Of a DNA stretch of 64,000 nt, positions 25,359 to 33,529 are shown one piece after another. The translations under genes were made by a program, and so were the position numbers. Source of the stretch: Clostridium sp. BNL1100 (GTDB lineage Bacteria; Bacillota; Clostridia; Acetivibrionales; DSM-1351); the NCBI RefSeq assembly GCF_000244875.1, contig NC_016791.1, positions 4,035,001-4,099,000 of the forward strand, read 5' to 3'. Under the pieces are notes generated by a model that did no database searches, had not been told where the DNA came from, and worked only from the letters and a program-made list of their open reading frames with translations. The first letter of the stretch is position 1. Each line of letters opens with the position of its first letter.

Positions 25359-26611
25359 TGGGTTTCCTCCAATCTTCTTGTATTTGCGAACGCACCAGCG
25401 TCCTGTAATTTGGTCATAGCTCCATTAATGAGGTAAAGATCACCTCCAAGTTCCACTGGTATACGGTCAAGGTTCTCAAGCTCTCTGATGTCATTCGCAC
25501 TCATCCAGCCATTTTGTCTAGCTGTTGCGTAGCCACTCATACGGCTTACATAATCTCCTCGAAGCAGACCGTCCACATTAAATTTGATGAAGACCGTAGG
25601 TTTTTCACTTGCCATGAGAAGAGAGCGGTACATATTTTGTTCCCAACGAACTACCCATGGGTCAAGTGTATATTTCACAAACTCTAAAGACTGCTGCTCA
25701 ATATTTGAAAAGCTACTTTTCTCAAGGTCAGCCAACATATGTGGTGGCACTCTAAAAATACGGGCAATTTCATTAATTTGAAATTTCCGTGTTTCAAGAA
25801 ACTGCGCTTGCTCGGGAGGTATACCTATTTGCTGATATTTCATGCCCTCTTCCAGCACTGCCACCCTATGGGAGTTTGTTGAACCTTGATAGGCAGCATT
25901 CCAGCTGTCTTTTACCTTTTGTGGGTCCTTGATTGTACCAGGATGTTCCAACACACCACCGGGTGCCGCACCATTAGCGAAGAACTTAGCACCGTATTCT
26001 TCAGTAGCCATCGCAAGTCCAATAGCATTTTTGGCCATTGCAATCGGTGAATATCCCACCAATCCATCAAAACCCAAGCCGGGGATATGGAGCACATCAG
26101 ATGGATCGAGATAGACCAGGCTGTCTTTGCCAAGGGTGGGTGCGTCCTCTACACTTCGCTGATATAAATAAAAAAGCCGTCCGCTTTTGTCACGGTCGAC
26201 TGTCATTTTATTTGGCATGAGCGGATAAAGAGCAATAACCTCACCACGTGCATTTCTTATAATCTGTGCGTAAGCATTGCCCCATAATAAAAGATGACTC
26301 ATCAGCGTTTCTCGGAACGTGAAGGAAGTCATCTCTGGATTTGGCTCATCGTGGAGCAATCTATATAACGGATGTTGTAAATGTTTCTCTTTGCCACCAC
26401 TATCGTTGTATTTATAAACATGAAGCGGTAGTCCGGCTAATGTTTCAGCCAGTATTCTCACGCATGAGTAGACCGCCGTCATCTGCATTGCCGTATTTTC
26501 ATTGACAGGTTTTCCAGCAGTAGTTCCTCCGAAAAAGAAACTGTACCGACTACCGCTCAGACTATCCTTAGGCTTATCACGAGCCTTAAATATTCCTTGT
26601 AATATTCCCAT
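25355..26611 (-). CDS. Portal protein, HK97 family
   Basis: About 418 aa. The family signature is clear: YSCVRILAETLAGLPLHVYKY (about 56-76), VLHIPGLGFDGLVGYSPIAMAKNAIGL (about 170-196) and EIARIFRVPPHMLADLEKSSFSNIEQQ (about 280-307). It forms the dodecameric DNA entry ring. ATG 26611 (MGILQGIFKARDK) is chosen because AAGGAG lies 10 bases upstream; an ATG at 26617 is nearly as good. A longer frame to 26650 runs into the terminator of the previous gene and is rejected. Confidence 0.95.
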   Translation of the reverse strand: MGILQGIFKARDKPKDSLSGSRYSFFFGGTTAGKPVNENTAMQMTAVYSCVRILAETLAGLPLHVYKYNDSGGKEKHLQHPLYRLLHDEPNPEMTSFTFRETLMSHLLLWGNAYAQIIRNARGEVIALYPLMPNKMTVDRDKSGRLFYLYQRSVEDAPTLGKDSLVYLDPSDVLHIPGLGFDGLVGYSPIAMAKNAIGLAMATEEYGAKFFANGAAPGGVLEHPGTIKDPQKVKDSWNAAYQGSTNSHRVAVLEEGMKYQQIGIPPEQAQFLETRKFQINEIARIFRVPPHMLADLEKSSFSNIEQQSLEFVKYTLDPWVVRWEQNMYRSLLMASEKPTVFIKFNVDGLLRGDYVSRMSGYATARQNGWMSANDIRELENLDRIPVELGGDLYLINGAMTKLQDAGAFANTRRLEETQ

Positions 26612-26640
26612 TGACATCACTCTCCTTAAAAATGGGCATG

Positions 26641-26669
26641 AAAAAAGCACCTATTCAGCAATAGATGCT
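26641..26669 (-). terminator. Terminator after the inserted 121-aa gene
   Basis: AGCACCTATT (26646-26655) pairs with AATAGATGCT (26660-26669) with one wobble around CAGC, followed on the minus strand by a T-run. It separates the 121-aa gene from the portal gene. Confidence 0.8.
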
Positions 26670-26682
26670 CTTATGTGTCTTA

Positions 26683-27048
26683 TTAATTAAGATTAGGCAG
26701 CTTTAGTTCTCCCGTCTTAATTTTTGCTACTGTTTCTTTTGCTTTAGCAACTGCTTCCGGTAGAACTCTTGGGTCCGACCCGTCTATTTGCTCCAAAGCG
26801 TATAATACTTTTTCTGATTTTATAATTCGGATAGCTGAATTCACCCTTGTTCTTGTGCCACCTGTGTCTTTATCGTAATACCCGTGTTGGTTTGAATGGT
26901 ATTCATCTATTAACTTGCTTTTTAGTATCTTATCATCAAGTTCTTTAATCCTTGCTAACAAATCAGCCATGTTTAATCCTAAAAAGGACTGACCCGCAGA
27001 TTTTATATCATCATTAATTTTTTCAATGCTCCTATGTTCTTTTTCCAT
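26683..27048 (-). CDS. Hypothetical protein, 121 aa, moron-like
   Basis: A 121-aa charged helical protein (KEHRSIEKINDDIKSAGQSFLGLNMADLLARIKELDDKIL). No family is recognised. It sits between the large terminase and the portal genes, which are normally adjacent. It has its own extended -10 promoter (27073), a good GGAGGTG site and its own terminator (26641-26669), the layout of a moron: a gene inserted in a phage genome and expressed separately, sometimes during lysogeny. A role in the host phenotype or superinfection exclusion is possible but not shown. Confidence 0.8.
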   Translation of the reverse strand: MEKEHRSIEKINDDIKSAGQSFLGLNMADLLARIKELDDKILKSKLIDEYHSNQHGYYDKDTGGTRTRVNSAIRIIKSEKVLYALEQIDGSDPRVLPEAVAKAKETVAKIKTGELKLPNLN

Positions 27049-27072
27049 CTTTTACACCTCCACCTTTCCTTA

Positions 27073-27081
27073 ATTATAGCA
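27073..27081 (-). promoter_or_regulatory. Extended -10 promoter of the moron-like gene
   Basis: On the minus strand TGC-TATAAT is an extended -10 (TATAAT = 27073-27078). No good -35 is present. It lies 25 bp before the ATG of the 121-aa gene. A stem TGCAGCC/GGCTGCA just upstream (27090-27130) may end the terminase transcript. Confidence 0.5.
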
Positions 27082-27133
27082 TGGAAAAGTGCAGCCGGCG
27101 TATGATTTTAAAGAATCAAAGGATGGCTGCAAA

Positions 27134-28780
27134 TCAAAATATTAATAAACCCCTTTCATCATAAACAGAAGAACTCGTACCTCCGCCACAACGAATTGCA
27201 CGGTCGAGTGCCATAATAGTTGCTACGGCACCGTCAATTTTCTCAGTTGACTTTTCCTTGTCTGCCTTGATATTTCCAGCAGGATCAGTCCGTATATAGA
27301 TGTTATCCATCATCCAACGAAGAATTGGATGGCCACCATGGGCAATCTTTTGTTCCAAGGTCAGTTTCATCAGTTCTTTGGTCGGTGGAGACATATCTTT
27401 AAAGCCTTGACCGAACGGAACAACCGTAAATCCAAGGTTTTCAAGGTTCTGCGTCATTTGCACAGCACCCCATCGGTCGAATGCTATTTCTCTAATGTTA
27501 TATTTTGTTCCCAGCTCCTCAATAAAAGCTTCAATGAAGCCGTAATGCACCACATTGCCTTCCGTGGTTTTAAGAAACTCTTGCTTTTCCCATACATCAT
27601 AATTTACATGGTCACGCCGTACACGCAAATCTATGTTGTCCTCCGGTATCCAAAAAAACGGCATAACAGAGTATTTATCATCCTCATCCAATGGGGGAAA
27701 GACCAGCACGAAAGCCGTGATATCCGTACTGCTCGATAGGTCAAGACCTCCATAGCAGACTCGCCCATGCAGTGATTCCGGGTTAACAGCAAATGCACAG
27801 GCATCCCATTTTTCCATAGGCATCCACCGCACTGCCTGTTTAACCCATTGATTGAGCCTAAGTTGTCTAAAACTATTCTCTTCAGCAGGATTCTGTCTTG
27901 CTGATTCAAAGGCCGCTTTAACTTTATCCATGCTGACCGTGATTCCCAGTGAGGGATTCGCCTTCTTCCACACCTTTGGATCAGTCCAATCATCTTCTAA
28001 TGCAGCACCATATATGACAGGGTAGAAGGTCGGGTCGTTTTTTCTTCCATCTATGATATCCAAAGCCTTCTGATGTACTTCCCAGCAGATACTATTCTGA
28101 TTGTCCCCAGCAGTGGTTATAAGAAAATACAGCGGCTGCATTCTGGCATCACCGCTACCTTTAGTCATAACATCGAAGAGCTTTCTATTCGGTTGGGTGT
28201 GAAGTTCGTCAAACACCACACCGTGTGTATTGAAACCATGCTTGTTGCTGACATCGGCTGACAGCACTTGATAAATACTGCCCGTCGGCTGATAGATGAG
28301 TCGCTTTGTTGAGTCAAGGATTTTCACTCGTTTTGCTAAAGCAGGACACATCCGCACCATATCTGCCGCAACATTAAAAACGATAGATGCCTGGTTTCGG
28401 TCGGCAGCACAGCCATAAACCTCCGCACGTTCCTCGTTATCTCCGCAAGTGAGCAACAGGGCAACAGCCGCCGCAAGCTCACTTTTTCCCATCTTTTTGG
28501 GTATTTCCACATAGGCAGTATTGAACTGCCGATAGCCGTTCGGCTTTAAAATTCCAAACACATCACGTATAATCCGCTCTTGCCAGTCGATAAGTTCAAA
28601 TGGCTTACCTGCCCATGTGCCTTTGGTATGGGAGAGAGCCTCTATAAAGGCTACTGCATAATCAGCGGTGGACTTATCATAGACAGAATCAGCCGCTTTA
28701 AATATTGTTGGTGTGTATTTCTTAAGTTTTCGTATATCCGCCGCCTCCTTTGCACATAAAAATAGACCTTCATCATGCAA
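27134..28780 (-). CDS. Large terminase subunit
   Basis: A 548-aa packaging motor. The ATPase part has a Walker A-like YVEIPKKMGKSELAAAVALL (about 91-110), Walker B GVVFDELHT (about 187-195) and the coupling motif LITTAGDNQNS (about 216-226). The RNase H-like nuclease starts with YGGLDLSSSTDITAFVLVF (about 340-358) and ends with TEKIDGAVATIMALDRAI. The start is uncertain: no ATG or GTG with a ribosome site is present, the TTG at 28780 is used, and the frame is open upstream to the stop of the preceding small gene. It is separated from the small terminase by a 7-kb island. Confidence 0.93.
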   Translation of the reverse strand: MHDEGLFLCAKEAADIRKLKKYTPTIFKAADSVYDKSTADYAVAFIEALSHTKGTWAGKPFELIDWQERIIRDVFGILKPNGYRQFNTAYVEIPKKMGKSELAAAVALLLTCGDNEERAEVYGCAADRNQASIVFNVAADMVRMCPALAKRVKILDSTKRLIYQPTGSIYQVLSADVSNKHGFNTHGVVFDELHTQPNRKLFDVMTKGSGDARMQPLYFLITTAGDNQNSICWEVHQKALDIIDGRKNDPTFYPVIYGAALEDDWTDPKVWKKANPSLGITVSMDKVKAAFESARQNPAEENSFRQLRLNQWVKQAVRWMPMEKWDACAFAVNPESLHGRVCYGGLDLSSSTDITAFVLVFPPLDEDDKYSVMPFFWIPEDNIDLRVRRDHVNYDVWEKQEFLKTTEGNVVHYGFIEAFIEELGTKYNIREIAFDRWGAVQMTQNLENLGFTVVPFGQGFKDMSPPTKELMKLTLEQKIAHGGHPILRWMMDNIYIRTDPAGNIKADKEKSTEKIDGAVATIMALDRAIRCGGGTSSSVYDERGLLIF

Positions 28781-28849
28781 GCCTTCAAATCTTTCTGTAC
28801 GAGAAACAGAGCCATTTTGAGCACTGTTCTCTGGTTGGTATTTAGTTAT

Positions 28850-29029
28850 TTATTCTTCTTTTCCGGTCAGAATGAAACGGGCATAGGCACCGGTGTTATC
28901 CGAAAGGTAAGCAAGCAACTCGTCATACCCTTCTCGCAGAGCAATTTCCTGCACTTTCCGTACATCAAACATATTCGTTTCACCTGTATCACGTATGGCA
29001 AGTATCTGTTCCTTTATCCTCTTATCCAT
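28850..29029 (-). CDS. DUF5049-like small protein, 59 aa
   Basis: A 59-aa gene too short for most ORF callers: MDKRIKEQILAIRDTGETNM then FDVRKVQEIALREGYDELLAYL and a C-terminal GAYARFILTGKEE. This matches the pattern of DUF5049, a family of about 60 residues found beside phage terminase genes. The ATG at 29029 follows AAAGGAGGTCGAAA and overlaps the end of the gamma-glutamylcyclotransferase gene by 8 bp. Its stop is in frame with the large terminase gene. Confidence 0.8.
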   Translation of the reverse strand: MDKRIKEQILAIRDTGETNMFDVRKVQEIALREGYDELLAYLSDNTGAYARFILTGKEE

Positions 29030-29471
29030 TTTCGACCTCCTTTGAATCCTCTACAGCTTGCTTTAGAATGCCGATATCGAAATCCGCACTCTTGTAACCC
29101 TCTAAGATGACGCTGTAATAATAGCAACTGGGAGTGCCAAGTGGTCTGCCATCGTTCATGATGTACACCATTGTTTCCACGTTCTTTTTCCCAAGTCTCA
29201 CTTTGACTGTTTCCTTTCGGTAAAGGAATGGGAAACCCTCGTAGCGGTCAAGTGCCACTTCGTCTGCCGGGGTAATCTCCCACAAAAGGCATGGTACCGT
29301 CTTGCCCTTAAAAGGCTCCACCGTTGCCACAGAGCCGCCGTGTCCGCCTCGAAACAATAACTGGTAGTCCTTTAAAACAACCGGCCCAATCGGCTTTGCT
29401 GTGGGGCAACGGTGCGCCATTTGCTCAAGGTTAAGGTTCGAGCCATAGGCGAGATAAAATGTTTTATTCAT
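29022..29471 (-). CDS. Gamma-glutamylcyclotransferase-like protein
   Basis: A 149-aa GGCT/AIG2-fold protein. The nucleotide-like binding loop YGSN is seen in FYLAYGSNLNLEQM (5-18), and the catalytic glutamate should be the Glu in DRYEGFPFLY (about residue 77). In the family the reaction releases 5-oxoproline from gamma-glutamyl amides. The start ATG 29471 has AAGGAGGG upstream. It follows an amidoligase gene, a pairing reported in phages and proposed to make or remove gamma-glutamyl or isopeptide links. Substrate is not known. Confidence 0.92.
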   Translation of the reverse strand: MNKTFYLAYGSNLNLEQMAHRCPTAKPIGPVVLKDYQLLFRGGHGGSVATVEPFKGKTVPCLLWEITPADEVALDRYEGFPFLYRKETVKVRLGKKNVETMVYIMNDGRPLGTPSCYYYSVILEGYKSADFDIGILKQAVEDSKEVENG

Positions 29472-29506
29472 AGTCTTTGCCCTCCTTATTTTTGCAAGAC
29501 AACCGT

Positions 29507-30406
29507 TCAGGCTGCCCGAAATCGCCACGCTGCCGAGCCTTCCAAGTGGGTAGTCAAGTGTTCACGGCAGTTTGCGAATTCCTCGCCGATAAAACCGATG
29601 CGGTTGAGGTAGGTCCGCATTGCGAACTTTTCATTCTCGACCTGCGGTTTCTTTGCCGAAGCACATTTCTGTGTCAGTGCTTGGCGGTTTAATGCGAGGG
29701 AGAGAACAATATAGCTTCTTATCTTACCTGCGTGAAGTTCGCTGTTAAATCCTCTGAGTTCAACCGTATGGTTTCCGTTGAAAAAGCTATGCAGGTTAAG
29801 AAAATGGTATCGGCTTGAATGGTAATGCCTGGTTGTGCTTTCACTGTAACCCTCATACCAAAGACTCTCTATCTGTGCCAGCGTTTTTGGTTTCTTGCGG
29901 TTGATTTTTTCAACAAGAATCTCATCCATCTTTTTGCAGTAACCCATTCGTGTAGGTTCTATTTGCAATGCCTTGTAGAAAAGGTCGTTCTTGCTTGCAA
30001 TGATGTTTACAAAGTTTCGTATACTCCTTGCTGTGTGGTCTGCACCGTCCAAGTGGATGTGTATTCCGCAGGAGTTGTTGGTGAAAGCTCCTGCCTTGCG
30101 TAAATTGCGTACCAGTTCCTGCAATGTTTCAATATCTCCTTCGTAGGTTAAGATAGGACTTACCAGTTCTACGCTGTATTCTTTGGTTGCTGCAACCTTC
30201 TGCCGTCCTTGCTTTTTCTGGCAGGAGATGCTACCGTCGCTCATAATCTTCCAAACCCGTCCGTCAGCGGTTATAATCTTCTTGGTATCGTAATAGTCGC
30301 CTGTACTCACAACCGTTCCATTTAGATATTCGGCTGCAACCTTGGCAGCTTCGTTTCTTGTTATTCCTGTGAACTCAATTTCAATTCCAAAATTCTTGTT
30401 TAGCAT
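29507..30406 (-). CDS. Amidoligase family protein
   Basis: A 299-aa amidoligase of the glutamine synthetase / COOH-NH2 ligase fold. The signature motifs are FGIEIEFTGITR (6-17), NNSCGIHIHLDGADHT (about 111-126) and NHTVELRGFNSELHAGKI (about 213-230). It should join a carboxylate to an amine with ATP. The last 45 residues (VENEKFAMRTYLNRIGFIGE and on) are not part of the ligase core and are shared with the 267-aa neighbour. ATG 30406 follows AAAGGAGC. A copy of the 34-bp promoter-like element lies 43-76 bp upstream. The gene stays linked to the GGCT gene. Confidence 0.9.
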   Translation of the reverse strand: MLNKNFGIEIEFTGITRNEAAKVAAEYLNGTVVSTGDYYDTKKIITADGRVWKIMSDGSISCQKKQGRQKVAATKEYSVELVSPILTYEGDIETLQELVRNLRKAGAFTNNSCGIHIHLDGADHTARSIRNFVNIIASKNDLFYKALQIEPTRMGYCKKMDEILVEKINRKKPKTLAQIESLWYEGYSESTTRHYHSSRYHFLNLHSFFNGNHTVELRGFNSELHAGKIRSYIVLSLALNRQALTQKCASAKKPQVENEKFAMRTYLNRIGFIGEEFANCREHLTTHLEGSAAWRFRAA

Positions 30407-30448
30407 TGTTTCTTGCTCCTTTTAAAGTGTATTTGTCCTTTCGGCATA

Positions 30449-30482
30449 TACATATATCACTCAAAAAGGCTTATATATCAAG
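30449..30482 (-). promoter_or_regulatory. 34-bp promoter-like element, copy b
   Basis: Minus strand: TTGATA, 17 bp, GATATA, ending AGTGATATATGTA. Identical to copies a (4658) and c (31594) over the right-hand 14 bp. It would start a transcript into the amidoligase and GGCT genes. Confidence 0.6.
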
Positions 30483-30544
30483 ACAATTATTCAATATAAA
30501 CACACAAATTTTCTCCCATTAATGGCTTAGAATGTGTGTGCATA

Positions 30545-30768
30545 TTACTCTTCGATTCTCCTGCACAAATCCTCTCCATAAACCACATTTAAAGAGGAAC
30601 CTCCCAGCGAACCATGATACTGCCTGTGTCATCTACTCCGATGACGATGCCTTTTGTTCCCATGGGAGGTGCTTGGATATCGTCCATGCGAACAAGTTCT
30701 ACCCGGCATCCCACCGGATATTGCTTGCGGATACGTTCCACAGTTTCTCTTGAAGGAAAGTTATTCAT
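30545..30768 (-). pseudogene. DUF4314 gene, frameshifted
   Basis: The frame from ATG 30768 (overlapping the stop of the previous gene) gives MNNFPSRETVERIRKQYPVG and continues through ELVRMDDIQAPPMGTKGIVIG to VRWEVPL, then stops at 30589-30591 (59 aa). DUF4314 proteins normally continue from VRWD/E into NGSSLNVVYGED. Exactly that sequence, GSSLNVVYGEDLCRRIEE, is found in another frame from the GGT that follows TGG-GA to a stop at 30545-30547. A loss of 4 (or 1) bases near 30595 explains it. A sequencing error is possible. The short protein may still be made. Confidence 0.85.
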
Positions 30769-31564
30769 CAGCCATTACCTCCTCAGCTTTAGTCGGAGCA
30801 CCATTTTTAAAGGCACTGTTGCCGGATAAGTTTTTCAGTAGGATTTTGCGGTCTGCTTTGTATTCTGAACCAACGAAACCGAGACGGATTAGGAAACAGC
30901 GAAAAGCGTACTTTTCATTTTCTACTTGTTTTTCGGTAGCATTGACTCTCTGCTGAGTTTTTGCAGCCTCACATAATGCTGTTACAAAATGAGTGTAGGC
31001 TTTGACCTCATCCGAAGTAAGCTCTCCTTGAAACCAAGGGAAACTGATAGTTTCTTCGGTTGTCATTATAGGGATGCAATCAGTTCCTATAGCCTTTTTT
31101 ATTAAAGACGCTTTGCTTTCTACCAACCGCTTGAGGTTTTCGAGAGCCACATCGTTAAAATCTGTCTTTGGCAGTTCGATGGTCAATCGGTTAGTTTCAA
31201 CCTCGTCACTTTGCTCAGATTCTGCATATGCTGGTGGCTCCTCATAATCGCAGTAAGGGCTGACCTCACCCCCAAGAGCCGCCTCATAAGGAATTTGAGC
31301 ATCCTCTGGGATAGGCTCGACTCCGGGGATTGGGGTGTCATATTCTTCTGTAATTGCTTTGAAATCATGTAATCCCTGAAGGTCAGCAACCAAACCGTGA
31401 TTGTCCTCACCCTCGAGCATTCCATTCTTGTCGATGTGGTAGCCACCTACCTCATATGCAAAGGTAGGCGCACCGAGGTATACTGTCGGAGCATTTAGTT
31501 CCAGGCTGATTGCTCCGACCAGTGCTTTTCGTTTTGGACCGGTAACATTGTAATTTATCTTCAT
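30761..31564 (-). CDS. Hypothetical protein, 267 aa, shares C-terminus with amidoligase
   Basis: A 267-aa protein common in Firmicute phages and integrative elements and often given the uninformative label virulence protein. Residues 1-25 are LVGAISLELNAPTVYLG-like beta strands; the middle is acidic and low in complexity (about 75-125); then TNRLTIELPKTDFNDVALENLKRLVESKASLI (about 127-158). The last 45 residues (VENEKYAFRCFLIRLGFVGS and on, ending NLSGNSAFKNG) match the amidoligase C-terminus. ATG 31564 is 30 bp after copy c of the promoter-like element. Confidence 0.82.
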   Translation of the reverse strand: MKINYNVTGPKRKALVGAISLELNAPTVYLGAPTFAYEVGGYHIDKNGMLEGEDNHGLVADLQGLHDFKAITEEYDTPIPGVEPIPEDAQIPYEAALGGEVSPYCDYEEPPAYAESEQSDEVETNRLTIELPKTDFNDVALENLKRLVESKASLIKKAIGTDCIPIMTTEETISFPWFQGELTSDEVKAYTHFVTALCEAAKTQQRVNATEKQVENEKYAFRCFLIRLGFVGSEYKADRKILLKNLSGNSAFKNGAPTKAEEVMADE

Positions 31565-31593
31565 CTTTTATACCGCCTTTCATTTTTCGGTAC

Positions 31594-31627
31594 TACATAT
31601 ATCACTCTGAACGCTGTAAATAGCAAG
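31594..31627 (-). promoter_or_regulatory. 34-bp promoter-like element, copy c
   Basis: Minus strand: TTGCTA, 17 bp, GATATA, ending AGTGATATATGTA. It precedes the 267-aa gene and lies between it and the cytosine methyltransferase stop at 31664. Confidence 0.6.
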
Positions 31628-31663
31628 TCATTTCGAGCGTTTATGTAGAAAAAATAATGTTCT

Positions 31664-33529
31664 TTATTCGGCGGTATCTTGTATGGAAAACACAATGCCC
31701 GATAAAACAAAATATACACATGGAAGTGCCACTCCGTTGCCCCACATCTTATATTCCGCAGAATCGGAATGTGGATTTTTAAGCCACTTGGATATCTGTT
31801 TTAAAGTTTTAGACTTAGTTGACCTTCCCGTAACCTTGCGATGCGTTTCGAATATTTCATACCATGTGCGTAAGTCATCCATGGTTGGATTTCCTGTTGC
31901 AAGATCACTGCACCACCAGTCCGGGAAACCTTGAAGCCTTGCACATTCGGTCGGAGTTAATCTTCTGACCGTGTATAGGGTGCCGTCTGTATCATTTATA
32001 AGCGGAGGGTCTTTGTAGTCAGTAGCAACCAGTGTATTGGCAAGTTCTTCTTCAGCGGCAGTGAAAAAGGATGCCTTACTTGAAGAGTAGGTAGGAGTTG
32101 CCACAGCACTTGGCCCCTGTGCATTTAGTGTCGATGATATTCCATCATCTGTAATTCCAAGATTTCTGGCATAATTTTGACCGCAGTTGAAAGATTCTCT
32201 ATCAATAGCGAAAACAACAGCGTGCTTATCTACAGTATTTAATGTAAAACTTATATTTTCATTAACCCCGTCACCCTGTGGCCCGTTCTTATCCTTTCTT
32301 CCAATCATGGAGCCTTGCAGAGCATAACTTTCTACAATAGCAATACCACCTTGATTGCAGGTAGGGTTTCCTCCATTTCCATCAATGGTTCGTGAAGTAT
32401 CTGCCTCGTATACACCGCTATGAGGATTGGATGATTTCATAGCATTGCTTTCTTTAGAACAAATACCATAGGCCTTCGGGACAAATAGCGTCTGGTCATT
32501 ATTGCAAGATAGCGTTGCTGATTTATTATTCTGGATAAGAGCACCTTTGCCACCGCCTTCACAGCCAGATCGGATTTTGAGAGTTTTCGGTGTATCACCG
32601 ACTACAAAAGGCTGATTATTACCGCCTGTTCCATAAGTGGCTGATATTGTTGGTGCAACATCAATCGGCCCCGTAAAGCGAGTATCTCTCCCGTGATTAT
32701 CAAAAACGGCTGCATCCATAACACAAGGTGGATGATGTGCCTCAGCTCGAAGTGTACAGGTGACATCTTCTGTGATATCCATCCGATTGCCACCCTGGTC
32801 ATTTAGAATCAAACTGCTTGTGCCTGTTTCTCTAATGCCGTTTTCAAAACAATCGGCAGTTCCTTGCCACGCGCGGAAGCTCTCCTTAGAATACCCAGAC
32901 AAGCCTTCTGACTTAAATAGTACTTCTCCGGCACTCCCACCTGCAAAATCTGCGACAAGGAAGATGCGTTTTCTTCGTTGGGGTACTCCCCAGTATTGAG
33001 CGTCAAGCACTCGCCAGGCAATGGAGAAATTATCTCCCATGACAGTTCCTGCTTGCCTCCATTTATCAGCTTTAGGAACTGATAAGGTTTCATCTTTGAT
33101 GTGACAGATGCTTTCAAGGACACATCTGAAGTCCTCTCCTTTGTTTGAGGAGAAAGCACCCGGCACGTTTTCCCAGACGATGTATCTTGGATATTTGCCA
33201 TCTGTAGCACACCTCATTTCTTTTACAATTCGAATGGCATCATAAAAAAGACTTGAACGTTCTCCGTCCAAGCCATCACGCTTACCCGCCACTGACATAT
33301 CCTGACAAGGTGAGCCAAATGTAATTATATCAACCGGTTCAATCTTGCCACCATCCAAGCAAGAGACATCACCGTAGTGTTTCATAAAAGGCAGCCTTTT
33401 TGTTGTAACCCGTAAAGGAAACGGCTCAATTTCGGATGCCCATAACGGCTTGATACCACAGAGCAGACCACCCAAAGGAAAACCACCGCTGCCGTCAAAC
33501 AGTGAGCCGAGGGTAAGTTTATGCATCAT
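31664..33529 (-). CDS. C5-cytosine DNA methyltransferase
   Basis: A 621-aa 5-methylcytosine methyltransferase. Motif I is LGSLFDGSGGFPLGGL (about 7-22), motif IV FGSPCQDMSVAGKRDGLDGE with the catalytic Cys (about 72-91), motif VI VWENVPGAFSS and motif VIII QRRKRIFLVADF. A target-recognition region of about 250 residues (220-470) has repeated segments of the type TLN..G.AVV. The C-terminal motif IX/X part is RRLTPTECARLQGFP and MWGNGVALPCVYFVL. ATG 33529 (or 33526) follows GGAGGTG inside the upstream gene. With SAM synthetase and a second methyltransferase it forms a methylation module. Confidence 0.94.
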   Translation of the reverse strand: MMHKLTLGSLFDGSGGFPLGGLLCGIKPLWASEIEPFPLRVTTKRLPFMKHYGDVSCLDGGKIEPVDIITFGSPCQDMSVAGKRDGLDGERSSLFYDAIRIVKEMRCATDGKYPRYIVWENVPGAFSSNKGEDFRCVLESICHIKDETLSVPKADKWRQAGTVMGDNFSIAWRVLDAQYWGVPQRRKRIFLVADFAGGSAGEVLFKSEGLSGYSKESFRAWQGTADCFENGIRETGTSSLILNDQGGNRMDITEDVTCTLRAEAHHPPCVMDAAVFDNHGRDTRFTGPIDVAPTISATYGTGGNNQPFVVGDTPKTLKIRSGCEGGGKGALIQNNKSATLSCNNDQTLFVPKAYGICSKESNAMKSSNPHSGVYEADTSRTIDGNGGNPTCNQGGIAIVESYALQGSMIGRKDKNGPQGDGVNENISFTLNTVDKHAVVFAIDRESFNCGQNYARNLGITDDGISSTLNAQGPSAVATPTYSSSKASFFTAAEEELANTLVATDYKDPPLINDTDGTLYTVRRLTPTECARLQGFPDWWCSDLATGNPTMDDLRTWYEIFETHRKVTGRSTKSKTLKQISKWLKNPHSDSAEYKMWGNGVALPCVYFVLSGIVFSIQDTAE

